From: DATDPY01 sp964395765
GTDB lineage: Bacteria; Bacteroidota; Bacteroidia; Cytophagales; Cyclobacteriaceae
DNA: 5,563 nucleotides
Direction of reading: 5' to 3'
Assembly: GCA_964395765.1 (NCBI GenBank)
Contig: CAYNCU010000253.1
Span: 1-5,563, forward strand
The notes below the pieces were generated by a model. It searched no databases. It saw only the letters and a program-made list of their open reading frames with translations, and had not been told where the DNA came from. How positions within the stretch are numbered: the stretch's first letter is position 1; the number at the start of each line of letters is the position of its first letter. Both the position numbers and the translations under genes were made by a program. Below, piece by piece: positions 1 to 5,563 of this stretch.

Positions 1-626
1 GTAGGCGCAATAAGAAGTTCTTCTTTTTCAACCTTTAAGGTTTGATACCCGCACCGGGGGCATTGTTTAGCAGCCTGTTTACCGGAATATTTCTCTATTT
101 GAGTATATCCGGTTTCCTCATCGATCCAAACATCATAGTCCACCGAAAAAACATCTTCTTCGGCCTGCATTCCTTCATCCAGGTAAACATCCTCTTCTTC
201 TTCTGTAAGAAGTTTCATGGGTTTCCCGGTTTTAGGAGAAATACGGACTTTATATCTCAGGTTTTTAAGTTTACGGTTCAGATAATTGGGATAATAATAT
301 TTCAAGATATAATAGGCAACAACACTTAAGATAAATCCAATTGACGCTTCAATTAAGATATCGTAAATCAGGTGGAACGACACGCGGGAAGAGACCATAC
401 GTTTGGGATAAAAGGTAAGGGCTATAATAATCAGCAAAATGGAATTCCATAAAATCCGGGTCTCGTATAAACTGATGAAATCATATCTTTCCTTTAATTT
501 TTTTATGGATAACAGCCGGATTCCATAGCCCGCAAATATTCCAAGCCCTGCTACAAAAATTAATCCGGTAACATAGGGCAAGACCAAATTGAGTACATCA
601 AAAAACTGGTTTAAATTCTGATTCAT
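1..626 (-). CDS. Unrecognised membrane protein with C-terminal zinc-ribbon start (3' end outside window)
   Basis: The minus-strand frame is open from an ATG at 626-624 to the window edge: 208 complete codons and no stop, so the C-terminus is missing. It begins MNQNLNQFFD. Three hydrophobic stretches are visible at about residues 14-39, 60-74 and 85-111, each followed by basic residues (IKKLKERYD, PKRMVSSR, NRKLKNLR). A soluble tail follows with strongly acidic patches (TEEEEDVYLDE at 141-151, QAEEDVF near 154-160) and then CPRCGY with Cys189 and Cys192. That looks like the first half of a zinc ribbon whose second cysteine pair would lie off the window. The protein-like composition, the TAnnTTTG promoter match 40 bases upstream and the same strand as folA support a real gene. 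I do not recognise the family and assign no function. The plus-strand frame at 42-329 is its shadow. No Shine-Dalgarno precedes the ATG. Confidence 0.85.
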   Translation of the reverse strand, partial: MNQNLNQFFDVLNLVLPYVTGLIFVAGLGIFAGYGIRLLSIKKLKERYDFISLYETRILWNSILLIIIALTFYPKRMVSSRVSFHLIYDILIEASIGFILSVVAYYILKYYYPNYLNRKLKNLRYKVRISPKTGKPMKLLTEEEEDVYLDEGMQAEEDVFSVDYDVWIDEETGYTQIEKYSGKQAAKQCPRCGYQTLKVEKEELLIAP

Positions 627-666
627 ACTGAAAATTTTACAATCTTTTCAGTGCAAAAGTTGCCAT

Positions 667-674
667 CAAACATA
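667..674 (-). promoter_or_regulatory. Candidate -7 promoter element for the zinc-ribbon membrane protein
   Basis: Read on the minus strand this is TATGTTTG, an exact match to the Bacteroidota sigma-factor -7 consensus TAnnTTTG. It lies 40 bases before the ATG at 626. No clear TTG-type -33 box sits 19-21 bases further upstream; that position is occupied by an AT-only palindrome at 688-699. The element suggests the gene can be transcribed independently of folA. Short AT-rich matches also arise by chance, so this is a candidate only. Confidence 0.5.
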
Positions 675-687
675 CAATAAAAGCTCC

Positions 688-699
688 ATTATTAATAAT
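688..699. repeat. 12-base perfect palindrome ATTATTAATAAT upstream of the membrane-protein gene
   Basis: The sequence is identical to its own reverse complement. It begins 14 bases upstream of the TATGTTTG element, so it covers the expected -33 region of that promoter, where a regulator could bind. It is made only of A and T in an AT-rich spacer, so chance is a real alternative. It is not followed by a T-run on either strand and is too weak to be a folA terminator. Confidence 0.3.
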
Positions 700-736
700 T
701 TCTAATCTTTTAATTTGAACAACAGAAGTCTGATTA

Positions 737-1246
737 TTAGAGTCTTCGAGGTACTACGCGTTTTAATTCAAGGATTTGAAATGAGAATTCATTCTTATCG
801 CTTTGATGGAATTCCTGAGTTGATTTTACCTTCCAGTCGTCCCAGTCTAACTCAGGAAAATAAACATCACCTTCAGAAGAAGTCAGAATTTTAGTATAAT
901 ATATTTTATCCGCCATCGGTAAAAATTGCCTGTATAATTCAGCTCCTCCGATGATAAATATTTCTTCCTGATTTTCACTGCGGGCAAAATGCAAACAATC
1001 TTCTGGCGAGTTTTTTACAATTACTCCTTCCGGCAACATCAAAAATTTATTTCGGGAAATGACAATATTCGTACGTCCGGGAAGAGGCTTTCCAATAGAA
1101 TTAAAAGTGTTATGACCCATAATAATAAAATGACCCATAGTGACCCGTCTGAAATGCTTCATATCGTCATGAAGCTTCCACAATAATCTGTTATTCTTTC
1201 CGATCACTCCGTTTTCGGCAACGGCGACGATTAGGGTTATGGTCAT
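737..1246 (-). CDS. folA: Dihydrofolate reductase
   Basis: This cytoplasmic enzyme reduces dihydrofolate to tetrahydrofolate with NADPH, feeding thymidylate, purine and formyl-Met-tRNA synthesis. The 169-residue protein aligns along its whole length with the family (E. coli FolA is 159). Visible landmarks are the VAVAENGVIGKNN start, Trp23 of the Met20 loop, the catalytic acid Asp28 in HDDMKHF, the cofactor segment with GKPLPGR at 52-58, the IIGGAELY nucleotide motif at 98-105, Thr118 and the closing strand FQILELK. Two positions depart from the usual pattern. The LPW motif reads LLW (21-23), and the Arg of MGRxT that contacts the NADPH 2'-phosphate is His45 in MGHNT. The ATG lies inside the end of fmt in a 4-base ATGA overlap, implying coupled translation. 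AGAGG nine bases before the ATG resembles a Shine-Dalgarno, although it is also part of fmt codons. A short tail (VVPRRL) extends beyond the core. Confidence 0.96.
   Translation of the reverse strand: MTITLIVAVAENGVIGKNNRLLWKLHDDMKHFRRVTMGHFIIMGHNTFNSIGKPLPGRTNIVISRNKFLMLPEGVIVKNSPEDCLHFARSENQEEIFIIGGAELYRQFLPMADKIYYTKILTSSEGDVYFPELDWDDWKVKSTQEFHQSDKNEFSFQILELKRVVPRRL
1112..1139. repeat. Pair of 10-base direct repeats inside folA
   Basis: ATGACCCATA occurs at 1112-1121 and again at 1130-1139, exactly 18 bases (six codons) apart and in the same reading frame; a further TGACCC follows at 1141. On the coding strand the copies encode the two MGH tripeptides at residues 37-39 and 43-45 of FolA. 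The second copy creates the unusual His45. The in-frame spacing allows a small gene-conversion or slippage origin, but convergent codon use explains it equally well. Confidence 0.5.
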
Positions 1247-2160
1247 ATTTTATTGCCTCTGAAATATTCTTGGGTTGTCATTCTCTTTTTCCCTTCCACC
1301 TGTAATTCGAGGACACGGATCATGCCATCTAATGTCAGGAATTTCAATTCGGTATTTTGATGAGTATCGAAATTTCCGGCTTCACCCTTAAAATCCGGTT
1401 CTACGGTTTCGATCTTAAAAATTTTTAAAATTTTCTGTCCGAGTTTAGTCCAGGCGCCCGGATGTGGAGAAAGACCCCGTATAAAATTATTAATCTCCCG
1501 GGAAGATTTCCTGAAATCAATTTCACACATTTCCCTGGTGATCTTAGGTGCTTTATGATAGGATTCAGAATAAGGCTGATCATGTGTGGCAACATTTTTA
1601 TCTCGTATCATTGTAACGGTTTTTAATACCAGTTCAGCCCCTTTTACCATCATCCTGTCGTGCAATGTACCGGCATCGTCATCAGGAAATATATCCTCTT
1701 CTTCCTGTAGTATTATTTTGCCGGTGTCGATCTCCCGGTCAATAAAAAAGGTTGTAATTCCTGTTTTATCCTCCCCGTTAATGATCGCCCAGTTTATCGG
1801 TGCCGCTCCCCGGTAATCAGGCAACAAGGAAGCATGGAGGTTAATTGTCCCATAAGCCGGCATGCTCCAGACCACTTCAGGTAGCATTCGGAAAGCAACG
1901 ACTACATGTAAATCGACATGGAGCGACTTTAATTGCGACAGAAAATTTTCATTCTTTAATTTTTCAGGCTGCAAAACAGAAAGATGGTTTTCAAGAGCAA
2001 ATTTCTTAACCGGGGAAACAGCCATTTGCTGACCCCTTCCTTTGGGTTTATCGGGAGCAGTAACAACAGCTGCTATAGTATACCCGTTATCCAGTAAAAT
2101 TTTTAACGAAGGAACCGCAAACTCAGGCGTGCCCATAAATATTATTTTCAAATTATTCAT
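1243..2160 (-). CDS. fmt: Methionyl-tRNA formyltransferase
   Basis: Fmt transfers a formyl group from 10-formyltetrahydrofolate to the methionine on initiator tRNA in the cytoplasm. At 305 residues it is near the usual family length of about 310-315. The N-terminal formyltransferase domain starts with KIIFMGTPEFAVPSL. The loop APDKPKGRGQQ (35-45) corresponds to the insertion that contacts the tRNA acceptor stem. The catalytic region is INLHASLLPDYRGAAP (106-121), with Asn107 and His109, and Asp145 follows in DREIDTG. These match the Asn-His-Asp triad of the family. The C-terminal OB-fold domain includes RGLSPHPGAWT (228-238) and ends LQVEGKKRMTTQEYFRG. The ATG at 2160 lies three bases after the stop of the upstream NamZ-family gene, and its TGA overlaps the folA start. 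No Shine-Dalgarno is seen. No deformylase gene (def) is adjacent here, unlike the common def-fmt pair. Confidence 0.97.
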   Translation of the reverse strand: MNNLKIIFMGTPEFAVPSLKILLDNGYTIAAVVTAPDKPKGRGQQMAVSPVKKFALENHLSVLQPEKLKNENFLSQLKSLHVDLHVVVAFRMLPEVVWSMPAYGTINLHASLLPDYRGAAPINWAIINGEDKTGITTFFIDREIDTGKIILQEEEDIFPDDDAGTLHDRMMVKGAELVLKTVTMIRDKNVATHDQPYSESYHKAPKITREMCEIDFRKSSREINNFIRGLSPHPGAWTKLGQKILKIFKIETVEPDFKGEAGNFDTHQNTELKFLTLDGMIRVLELQVEGKKRMTTQEYFRGNKI

Positions 2161-2163
2161 GGA

Positions 2164-3321
2164 TCAGTTAAAATCCGGATAAAGTAGATATTTTTTTCTC
2201 AATTCCCTGAAATGCTGTAGGTCTTCATACCAGGTAATCCTTATTTCATCTTCATTAAAACCGGCAATAATCTGTTTTTTTAGTTCACTATTTCCAGCGA
2301 GGGTATTAAAGTAGCCGTTGAAGAAATCATTCTTTTTACCCAGCTTATTATAAAAATCAAGTAAAAAAGATAAGGTAAACCTGGTCGACGTATTCAAATT
2401 CCTGTAATCTTTCCCATAACATGTTAGGTCATTATATTTTGGATTTTCAGCCCCCTCCATAGTATGCGGAGTAAAAATAAAATTACCGGCAGTTGAATCC
2501 GGGTACCCGGCGACCTGGAAAGGGAAATCGGTTCCTCTTCCTATACTCATGATGGTTCCTTCAAAGAGGCATAAGGAAGGGTAAAGGCGAACGGAAAGAT
2601 CATTGGGAAGGTTGGGAGAAGGTCTTACAGGTAGGGAATAATGCATGTTATGATCATAATGATCGACAGGGATAACGGCCAGGTCACATTGAACACTGTC
2701 TTTCAACCAATATTCCCCGTTGATCATCCGGGCCAGCTCGCCTGGTGTCATCCCATAAACAACAGGAATCGGGATCATGCCAACAAAGGAATGCAAAGAA
2801 TCCTGTAAGACCGGGCCATCTACATAATCACCATTAGGATCCGGGCGATCTAATATTATCATCCTTCTATGATTTTGAGCACATGCTTCCATCACCAGTT
2901 GCATCGTGCTGATATAGGTATAGAACCGCACGCCAACATCCTGGATATCATATACGACAATATCAACATCTTTTAAATCGTCAGAAGTCGGTTTCTTTTT
3001 TTTACCATATAAGGAAATAACCGGGATACCGGTAGGTTTATCAATAAAGTCGCCGATCTCCTTACCCGCAGATGCCTGTCCGCGGAAGCCATGTTCAGGC
3101 GCAAATATTTTGACGACTTTAATCCCTTTTGAAATTAAAAAATCAACGAGGGGTTGTCCAAAAGCAACCGAAGTCTGATTGACCACAAGAGCAACATTTT
3201 TTCCTCTCAGATCTTGTAAATAGTGGTCGGGTCTTTCGGCGGCGGGTAACGGTTTCATGTCCTGTCCTATGCATGAATTGAAAATAAAAAAGAAAGCCAA
3301 TAAGAGGCTATATTTAATCAT
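2164..3321 (-). CDS. namZ: DUF1343 / NamZ-family exo-beta-N-acetylmuramidase, putative lipoprotein
   Basis: The family (DUF1343, glycoside hydrolase family 171; B. subtilis NamZ/YbbC, with a Tannerella forsythia homologue) removes MurNAc from the non-reducing end of peptidoglycan fragments in cell-wall recycling. Conserved blocks are visible in order: VALVVNQTS (43-51), APEHGFRG (74-81, with Glu76 at the position I take as the catalytic Glu), DIQDVGVRFYTY (125-136), LDRPDPNG (158-164), VYGMTPGELA (188-197), PSPNLP (235-239), LFEGT (252-256) and GRGTDFP (261-267). The 385-residue length is normal. The N-terminus is a short basic start, a hydrophobic run (SLLLAFFFIFNS) and Cys17, consistent with a lipoprotein signal peptide although FNSC is a loose lipobox. 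It therefore probably acts in the periplasm or at the outer membrane. It leads the operon with fmt and folA. AAAGG lies ten bases before the ATG. I found no TAnnTTTG match on this strand in the 56-base upstream gap. Enzyme activity is inferred from the family. Confidence 0.9.
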   Translation of the reverse strand: MIKYSLLLAFFFIFNSCIGQDMKPLPAAERPDHYLQDLRGKNVALVVNQTSVAFGQPLVDFLISKGIKVVKIFAPEHGFRGQASAGKEIGDFIDKPTGIPVISLYGKKKKPTSDDLKDVDIVVYDIQDVGVRFYTYISTMQLVMEACAQNHRRMIILDRPDPNGDYVDGPVLQDSLHSFVGMIPIPVVYGMTPGELARMINGEYWLKDSVQCDLAVIPVDHYDHNMHYSLPVRPSPNLPNDLSVRLYPSLCLFEGTIMSIGRGTDFPFQVAGYPDSTAGNFIFTPHTMEGAENPKYNDLTCYGKDYRNLNTSTRFTLSFLLDFYNKLGKKNDFFNGYFNTLAGNSELKKQIIAGFNEDEIRITWYEDLQHFRELRKKYLLYPDFN

Positions 3322-3348
3322 GGATACAAGACCTTTAAGTTATTTGCC

Positions 3349-3356
3349 TAAATTTG
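3349..3356 (+). promoter_or_regulatory. Candidate -7 promoter element for the ABC permease
   Basis: TAAATTTG exactly matches the Bacteroidota -7 consensus TAnnTTTG and lies in the 56-base divergent gap. It ends 21 bases before the TTG start codon, so the transcript leader would be only about 15-17 bases. A good -33 TTG box is not obvious at the usual spacing, which lowers confidence. Confidence 0.5.
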
Positions 3357-3377
3357 CATTAAATTTTATAAATAGCA

Positions 3378-4595
3378 TTGAACCTTCCTGTATTTATAGC
3401 CCGCAGAATTAAAAAACCGGGAAACGGAACATTTTCTTCAGTAATTCATAGTTATGCAATAATCAGTGTAGCAGTCGGCATACTGGTGATGGTCATATCC
3501 CTTATGATCATGGTAGGTTTTAAAAAAACGATCAGAGATAAGGTGGCTGTTTTTAACGGTGATATTCAGATAACCAAATATACTATGGGTTCAACCTATG
3601 AGGAATTACCGGTTTCCCGCAATAAACAATTCTTTAAAGACATCCTCAAATTACCCTTCATCGACCACATCCAGGGGGTTGCCCATAAGGTAGCTTTAAT
3701 CAAGACGCATGAAGAAATCCAGGGTGTAGAATTTAACGGGGTCGGTAAAGATTTTGATCTGCCTCGTTTCAATAAGAATATGATCAAAGGAAGATTTTTA
3801 AACCTGAACGATACAACCCCATCACAGGATATTGTAATCAGCAGTAAAATTTCGAACCTCCTGAATATAGATGTCGGTGACCAAATTCTTGTTTATTTTA
3901 TACAAAACCCGGTACGTATCCGGAAACTTTCGGTATGCGGAATTTATGACTCAGGCATGGAAGAATTCGACAGTAAATTTGTTTTTGGCGACATCAAAGT
4001 GGTTCAGCAATTAAATGGATGGGGGAAGGATGATATCGGAACTTTTGAAGTATTTGTCAATAATACGGGTCATATCGAAGAAGATGAAAAACAATTGTTC
4101 GATATGACCGACTATGATCTTTACGTAGATAGTATACGGGATAAATTTGCCGAAATATTCGATTGGCTAAGCTTAATTAACAGGAATGTGGTCATTCTGC
4201 TGGTTTTAATGTTATCCGTGGCTTCCTTCAACATGTCTTCAGCCCTCATTATCCTTATTATGGAAAGAACCCAAATGATCGGAATTCTTAAAGCCGTCGG
4301 TGCCTCCTCAAGGCTAATTAAAAGAATCTTCTGGTATAATGGCACGCGTTTAATTGGATATGGTTTATTCTGGGGTAATTTATTAGGACTGGGATTCGGT
4401 TTTCTTCAATATCATTTCCGAATTATTCCACTTGATCCTGATAATTATTATATGCGCTATGTGCCGATTCAATGGGACTGGACAGGAATTATAGGATTGA
4501 ATGCAATGATACTGATTATTGTATCTCTTACCATCTACCTTCCTACGATAATGATTGAAAGAATAGAGCCGATTCGATCCATCAGGTTTGACTAA
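3378..4595 (+). CDS. LolC/LolE-type (MacB/FtsX-like) ABC transporter permease, TTG start
   Basis: This 405-residue inner-membrane protein has the four-helix layout of LolC/LolE and MacB-like permeases. Helix 1 is at about 25-47. A large periplasmic MacB-PCD-like domain spans about 48-265. Helices 2 to 4 lie near 268-296, 322-345 and 369-393 in the FtsX-type C-terminal domain. MERTQMIGILKAVGAS (295-310) is the cytoplasmic coupling segment that contacts the ATPase. The start NLPVFIARR is typical of Bacteroidota members. The start codon must be TTG at 3378: an in-frame TAA lies at 3369-3371, no ATG or GTG intervenes, and the next Met (residue 38) falls inside helix 1. Members of this family move lipoproteins towards the outer membrane or drive other periplasmic work. 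The substrate here cannot be read, and no ATP-binding subunit is encoded nearby, so the partner must lie elsewhere. The last 14 bases overlap the 3' end of the convergent glycosyltransferase gene. Confidence 0.92.
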   Translation: MNLPVFIARRIKKPGNGTFSSVIHSYAIISVAVGILVMVISLMIMVGFKKTIRDKVAVFNGDIQITKYTMGSTYEELPVSRNKQFFKDILKLPFIDHIQGVAHKVALIKTHEEIQGVEFNGVGKDFDLPRFNKNMIKGRFLNLNDTTPSQDIVISSKISNLLNIDVGDQILVYFIQNPVRIRKLSVCGIYDSGMEEFDSKFVFGDIKVVQQLNGWGKDDIGTFEVFVNNTGHIEEDEKQLFDMTDYDLYVDSIRDKFAEIFDWLSLINRNVVILLVLMLSVASFNMSSALIILIMERTQMIGILKAVGASSRLIKRIFWYNGTRLIGYGLFWGNLLGLGFGFLQYHFRIIPLDPDNYYMRYVPIQWDWTGIIGLNAMILIIVSLTIYLPTIMIERIEPIRSIRFD

Positions 4596-5346
4596 ACGGC
4601 CGGTATCTTCGAAAGAAACTTCCTATTTTCATCGAAATTACACCCCACACGGCTTCCTTAATAATATTGACTGACATCTTCGATTCACCTCTTTTCCTTT
4701 CGGTAAAAATAATCGGGACCTCCTTAATCCTGAAACCGTGTTTCCATGCCGTAAATTTCATTTCGATCTGAAATGCATAACCGACAAACTTTATATTGTC
4801 AAGGTCAATCGTTTCCAGCACCTTGCGATTATAACATTTAAACCCTGCAGTCGCATCATGGATAGGCATTCCTGTAATAAACTTAACATATGCACTGGCA
4901 AAATAGGATAACAGTACTCTCCCCATAGGCCAGTTCACTACATTCACTCCCGAGATATACCGTGAGCCGATAGCAACATCATAGTGCTGATCCGCGCAAG
5001 CCTTATACAAATTGACCAGGTCATTGGGGTTATGAGAAAAATCGGCATCCATTTCAAAAATATATTCGTATCCATGATCCAGTGCAAACTTGAAACCCCT
5101 GATATAAGCCGTTCCCAATCCCAGCTTTCCTTCCCGCCGGTCCAGGTATAGCCGCTGGCAGGAATTATCGTTGTTCGTTGCGGTTTTATTGGCATATTCC
5201 TCCACCAGTCTGGCCGTATTATCGGGTGAATTATCATCGATGACCAGAATATCGAATTTTACCGGTAGACCGGCAATATCCTCCAGGAGCGGGATAATAT
5301 TATCCGCTTCATTATAGGTTGGTATTATTACTAATCCCTTATTCAC
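4582..5346 (-). CDS. Polyprenyl-phosphate mannosyltransferase-like GT2 glycosyltransferase, GTG start
   Basis: The protein resembles soluble dolichol-phosphate mannosyltransferase (DPM1 type), which moves a sugar from a nucleotide donor to a polyprenyl phosphate at the cytoplasmic face of the membrane. The GT-A fold is complete in 254 residues. It shows VIIPTYNEADNI (6-17), VIDDNSPDNTA (35-45), the GKLGLGTAY loop (73-81), the metal-binding DAD at 100-102 in EMDADFSHNP, GSRY (127-130), DATAGFKCY (164-172), GYAFQIEM (189-196) and FTERKRGESKMS (214-225). There is no C-terminal membrane domain. The donor (GDP-mannose or another) and lipid acceptor are inferred, not seen. The start must be GTG at 5346-5344: an in-frame TAA lies upstream at 5358-5356, and the next Met (residue 99) would delete half the nucleotide-binding fold. 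An out-of-frame ATG followed directly by TGA overlaps this GTG. It converges with the permease gene and is divergent from hisG. Confidence 0.93.
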   Translation of the reverse strand: MNKGLVIIPTYNEADNIIPLLEDIAGLPVKFDILVIDDNSPDNTARLVEEYANKTATNNDNSCQRLYLDRREGKLGLGTAYIRGFKFALDHGYEYIFEMDADFSHNPNDLVNLYKACADQHYDVAIGSRYISGVNVVNWPMGRVLLSYFASAYVKFITGMPIHDATAGFKCYNRKVLETIDLDNIKFVGYAFQIEMKFTAWKHGFRIKEVPIIFTERKRGESKMSVNIIKEAVWGVISMKIGSFFRRYRPFSQT

Positions 5347-5363
5347 ATGAGCAGGTTAGTTGA

Positions 5364-5371
5364 CAAAAATA
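5364..5371 (-). promoter_or_regulatory. Candidate -7 promoter element for the GT2 glycosyltransferase
   Basis: On the minus strand this reads TATTTTTG, an exact TAnnTTTG match. It ends 17 bases before the GTG start, so the predicted transcript would have a leader of roughly a dozen bases. The -33 region has no TTG (nearest is CTTT about 18 bases upstream), so the call rests on the -7 match and its position. Confidence 0.45.
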
Positions 5372-5447
5372 TTAAATAGGGAGAATATTAAAGTTTTTTT
5401 AACAGATTTTCATATTAATATTAACACAACAGGGGCAAGATATAAAA

Positions 5448-5478
5448 TTCGTTAATTGAACATTCTTGTTTAATTTTG
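5448..5478 (+). promoter_or_regulatory. Candidate promoter for hisG
   Basis: TAATTTTG at 5471-5478 matches the -7 consensus TAnnTTTG. TTCG at 5448-5451 is an imperfect -33 box (TTTG-like) with a 19-base spacer. The -7 element ends 25 bases before the hisG ATG, predicting a leader of about 20 bases. That is too short for a classical histidine attenuator between promoter and gene. Confidence 0.5.
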
Positions 5479-5503
5479 GAGCCTTGATATAAAAAATCAC
5501 AAT

Positions 5504-5563
5504 ATGTTACGGATTGCATTACAAAAATCGGGCAGGCTGAGTGAGGATTCTTTAAAATTAATA
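5504..5563 (+). CDS. hisG: ATP phosphoribosyltransferase, N-terminal fragment (3' end outside window)
   Basis: Only 20 codons are present, cut off by the window edge. The peptide begins MLRIALQKSGRLSEDSLKL. The pattern (basic residue, Ile-Ala, Gln-Lys-Ser/Gly-Arg-Leu, then Glu-Asp-Ser) is the characteristic start of HisG, the cytoplasmic enzyme that condenses ATP with PRPP in the first step of histidine synthesis. In Bacteroidota hisG commonly leads the his operon, which fits its position behind its own promoter candidate. The ATG is preceded by an A-rich stretch without a Shine-Dalgarno. The short length means catalytic residues cannot be checked and long-form versus short-form HisG cannot be decided. 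Confidence 0.85.
   Translation, partial: MLRIALQKSGRLSEDSLKLI

Noticed and set aside
42..329. 95-codon plus-strand open frame near the left edge
   Set aside because: It lies antisense to the better supported minus-strand membrane-protein gene, has no recognisable motif, and is rich in Phe and Ile as expected for the complement of an acidic, Lys-rich coding region.
989..1186. Plus-strand open frame antisense to folA
   Set aside because: It is fully embedded in a strongly supported dihydrofolate reductase gene and shows no protein-like motif; the frames at 1586-1816, 3596-3787, 4121-4345 and 4944-5237 were rejected for the same reason (each lies inside a supported gene in another frame).
2991..3004. 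A8G run in the NamZ-family gene (Lys107-Lys110), resembling a slippery A AAA AAG site
   Set aside because: A -1 shift there reaches a stop after four codons, giving only a truncated protein. No downstream stem or upstream stimulator was evident, and the full-length frame covers all family motifs. Chance from a Lys-rich loop is the simpler reading.
4597..4602. CGGCCG palindrome just after the permease stop as a bidirectional terminator
   Set aside because: Six bases with no loop and no following T-run cannot form an intrinsic terminator; it also lies inside the glycosyltransferase coding sequence.
5347..5379. Ten-codon plus-strand mini-frame (MSRLVDKNIK) upstream of hisG as a possible his leader peptide
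   Set aside because: It contains no histidine codons and lies upstream of the likely hisG promoter, so it would not be on that transcript.
5394..5424. T7 run and nested AT palindromes (ATATTAATAT, TTAATATTAA) as a terminator between the glycosyltransferase and hisG genes
   Set aside because: Both flanking genes are transcribed away from this region, no GC-containing stem precedes the T-run, and AT-only dyads are expected in such a spacer.

Overview
The window looks like an ordinary stretch of chromosome from a member of the Bacteroidota, probably Bacteroidales or a close relative. The evidence is the AT-rich DNA, the near absence of Shine-Dalgarno sequences, four matches to the Bacteroidota -7 promoter consensus TAnnTTTG placed just upstream of genes, and protein sequences of Bacteroidota style. 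The order-level guess is soft. I see no insertion sequence, phage gene, CRISPR array, tRNA, rRNA or defence system, and no sign of recent transfer.

Left part (1-3321, all on the minus strand). In the direction of transcription it reads: a putative lipoprotein of the DUF1343/NamZ exo-N-acetylmuramidase family, then fmt (methionyl-tRNA formyltransferase), then folA (dihydrofolate reductase). These three are packed as an operon, with a 3-base gap between the first two and a 4-base ATGA overlap between fmt and folA. Fmt consumes 10-formyl-tetrahydrofolate and FolA makes tetrahydrofolate, so those two belong together; the muramidase-family gene has no obvious metabolic link. After a 110-base gap with its own likely promoter comes an unrecognised membrane protein that runs off the left edge. 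It has about three membrane segments, an acidic tail and the start of a zinc ribbon.

Middle part (3322-4595). A 56-base divergent intergenic region separates the operon from a plus-strand LolC/LolE-type (MacB/FtsX-like) ABC transporter permease. This gene must start at TTG. No ATPase gene is adjacent.

Right part (4582-5563). A minus-strand polyprenyl-phosphate mannosyltransferase-like GT2 glycosyltransferase must start at GTG. It converges on the permease gene, and the two reading frames overlap by 14 bases at their 3' ends. It is divergent from the first 20 codons of hisG (ATP phosphoribosyltransferase), probably the head of a histidine operon, which runs off the right edge. The 157-base region between them carries one promoter candidate per strand.

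The window is mostly housekeeping. The points worth a second look are the unrecognised zinc-ribbon membrane protein, the NamZ-family gene in front of fmt-folA, the unusual residues in the FolA cofactor and Met20-loop motifs, the two forced non-ATG starts with short predicted leaders, and the tail-to-tail gene overlap.
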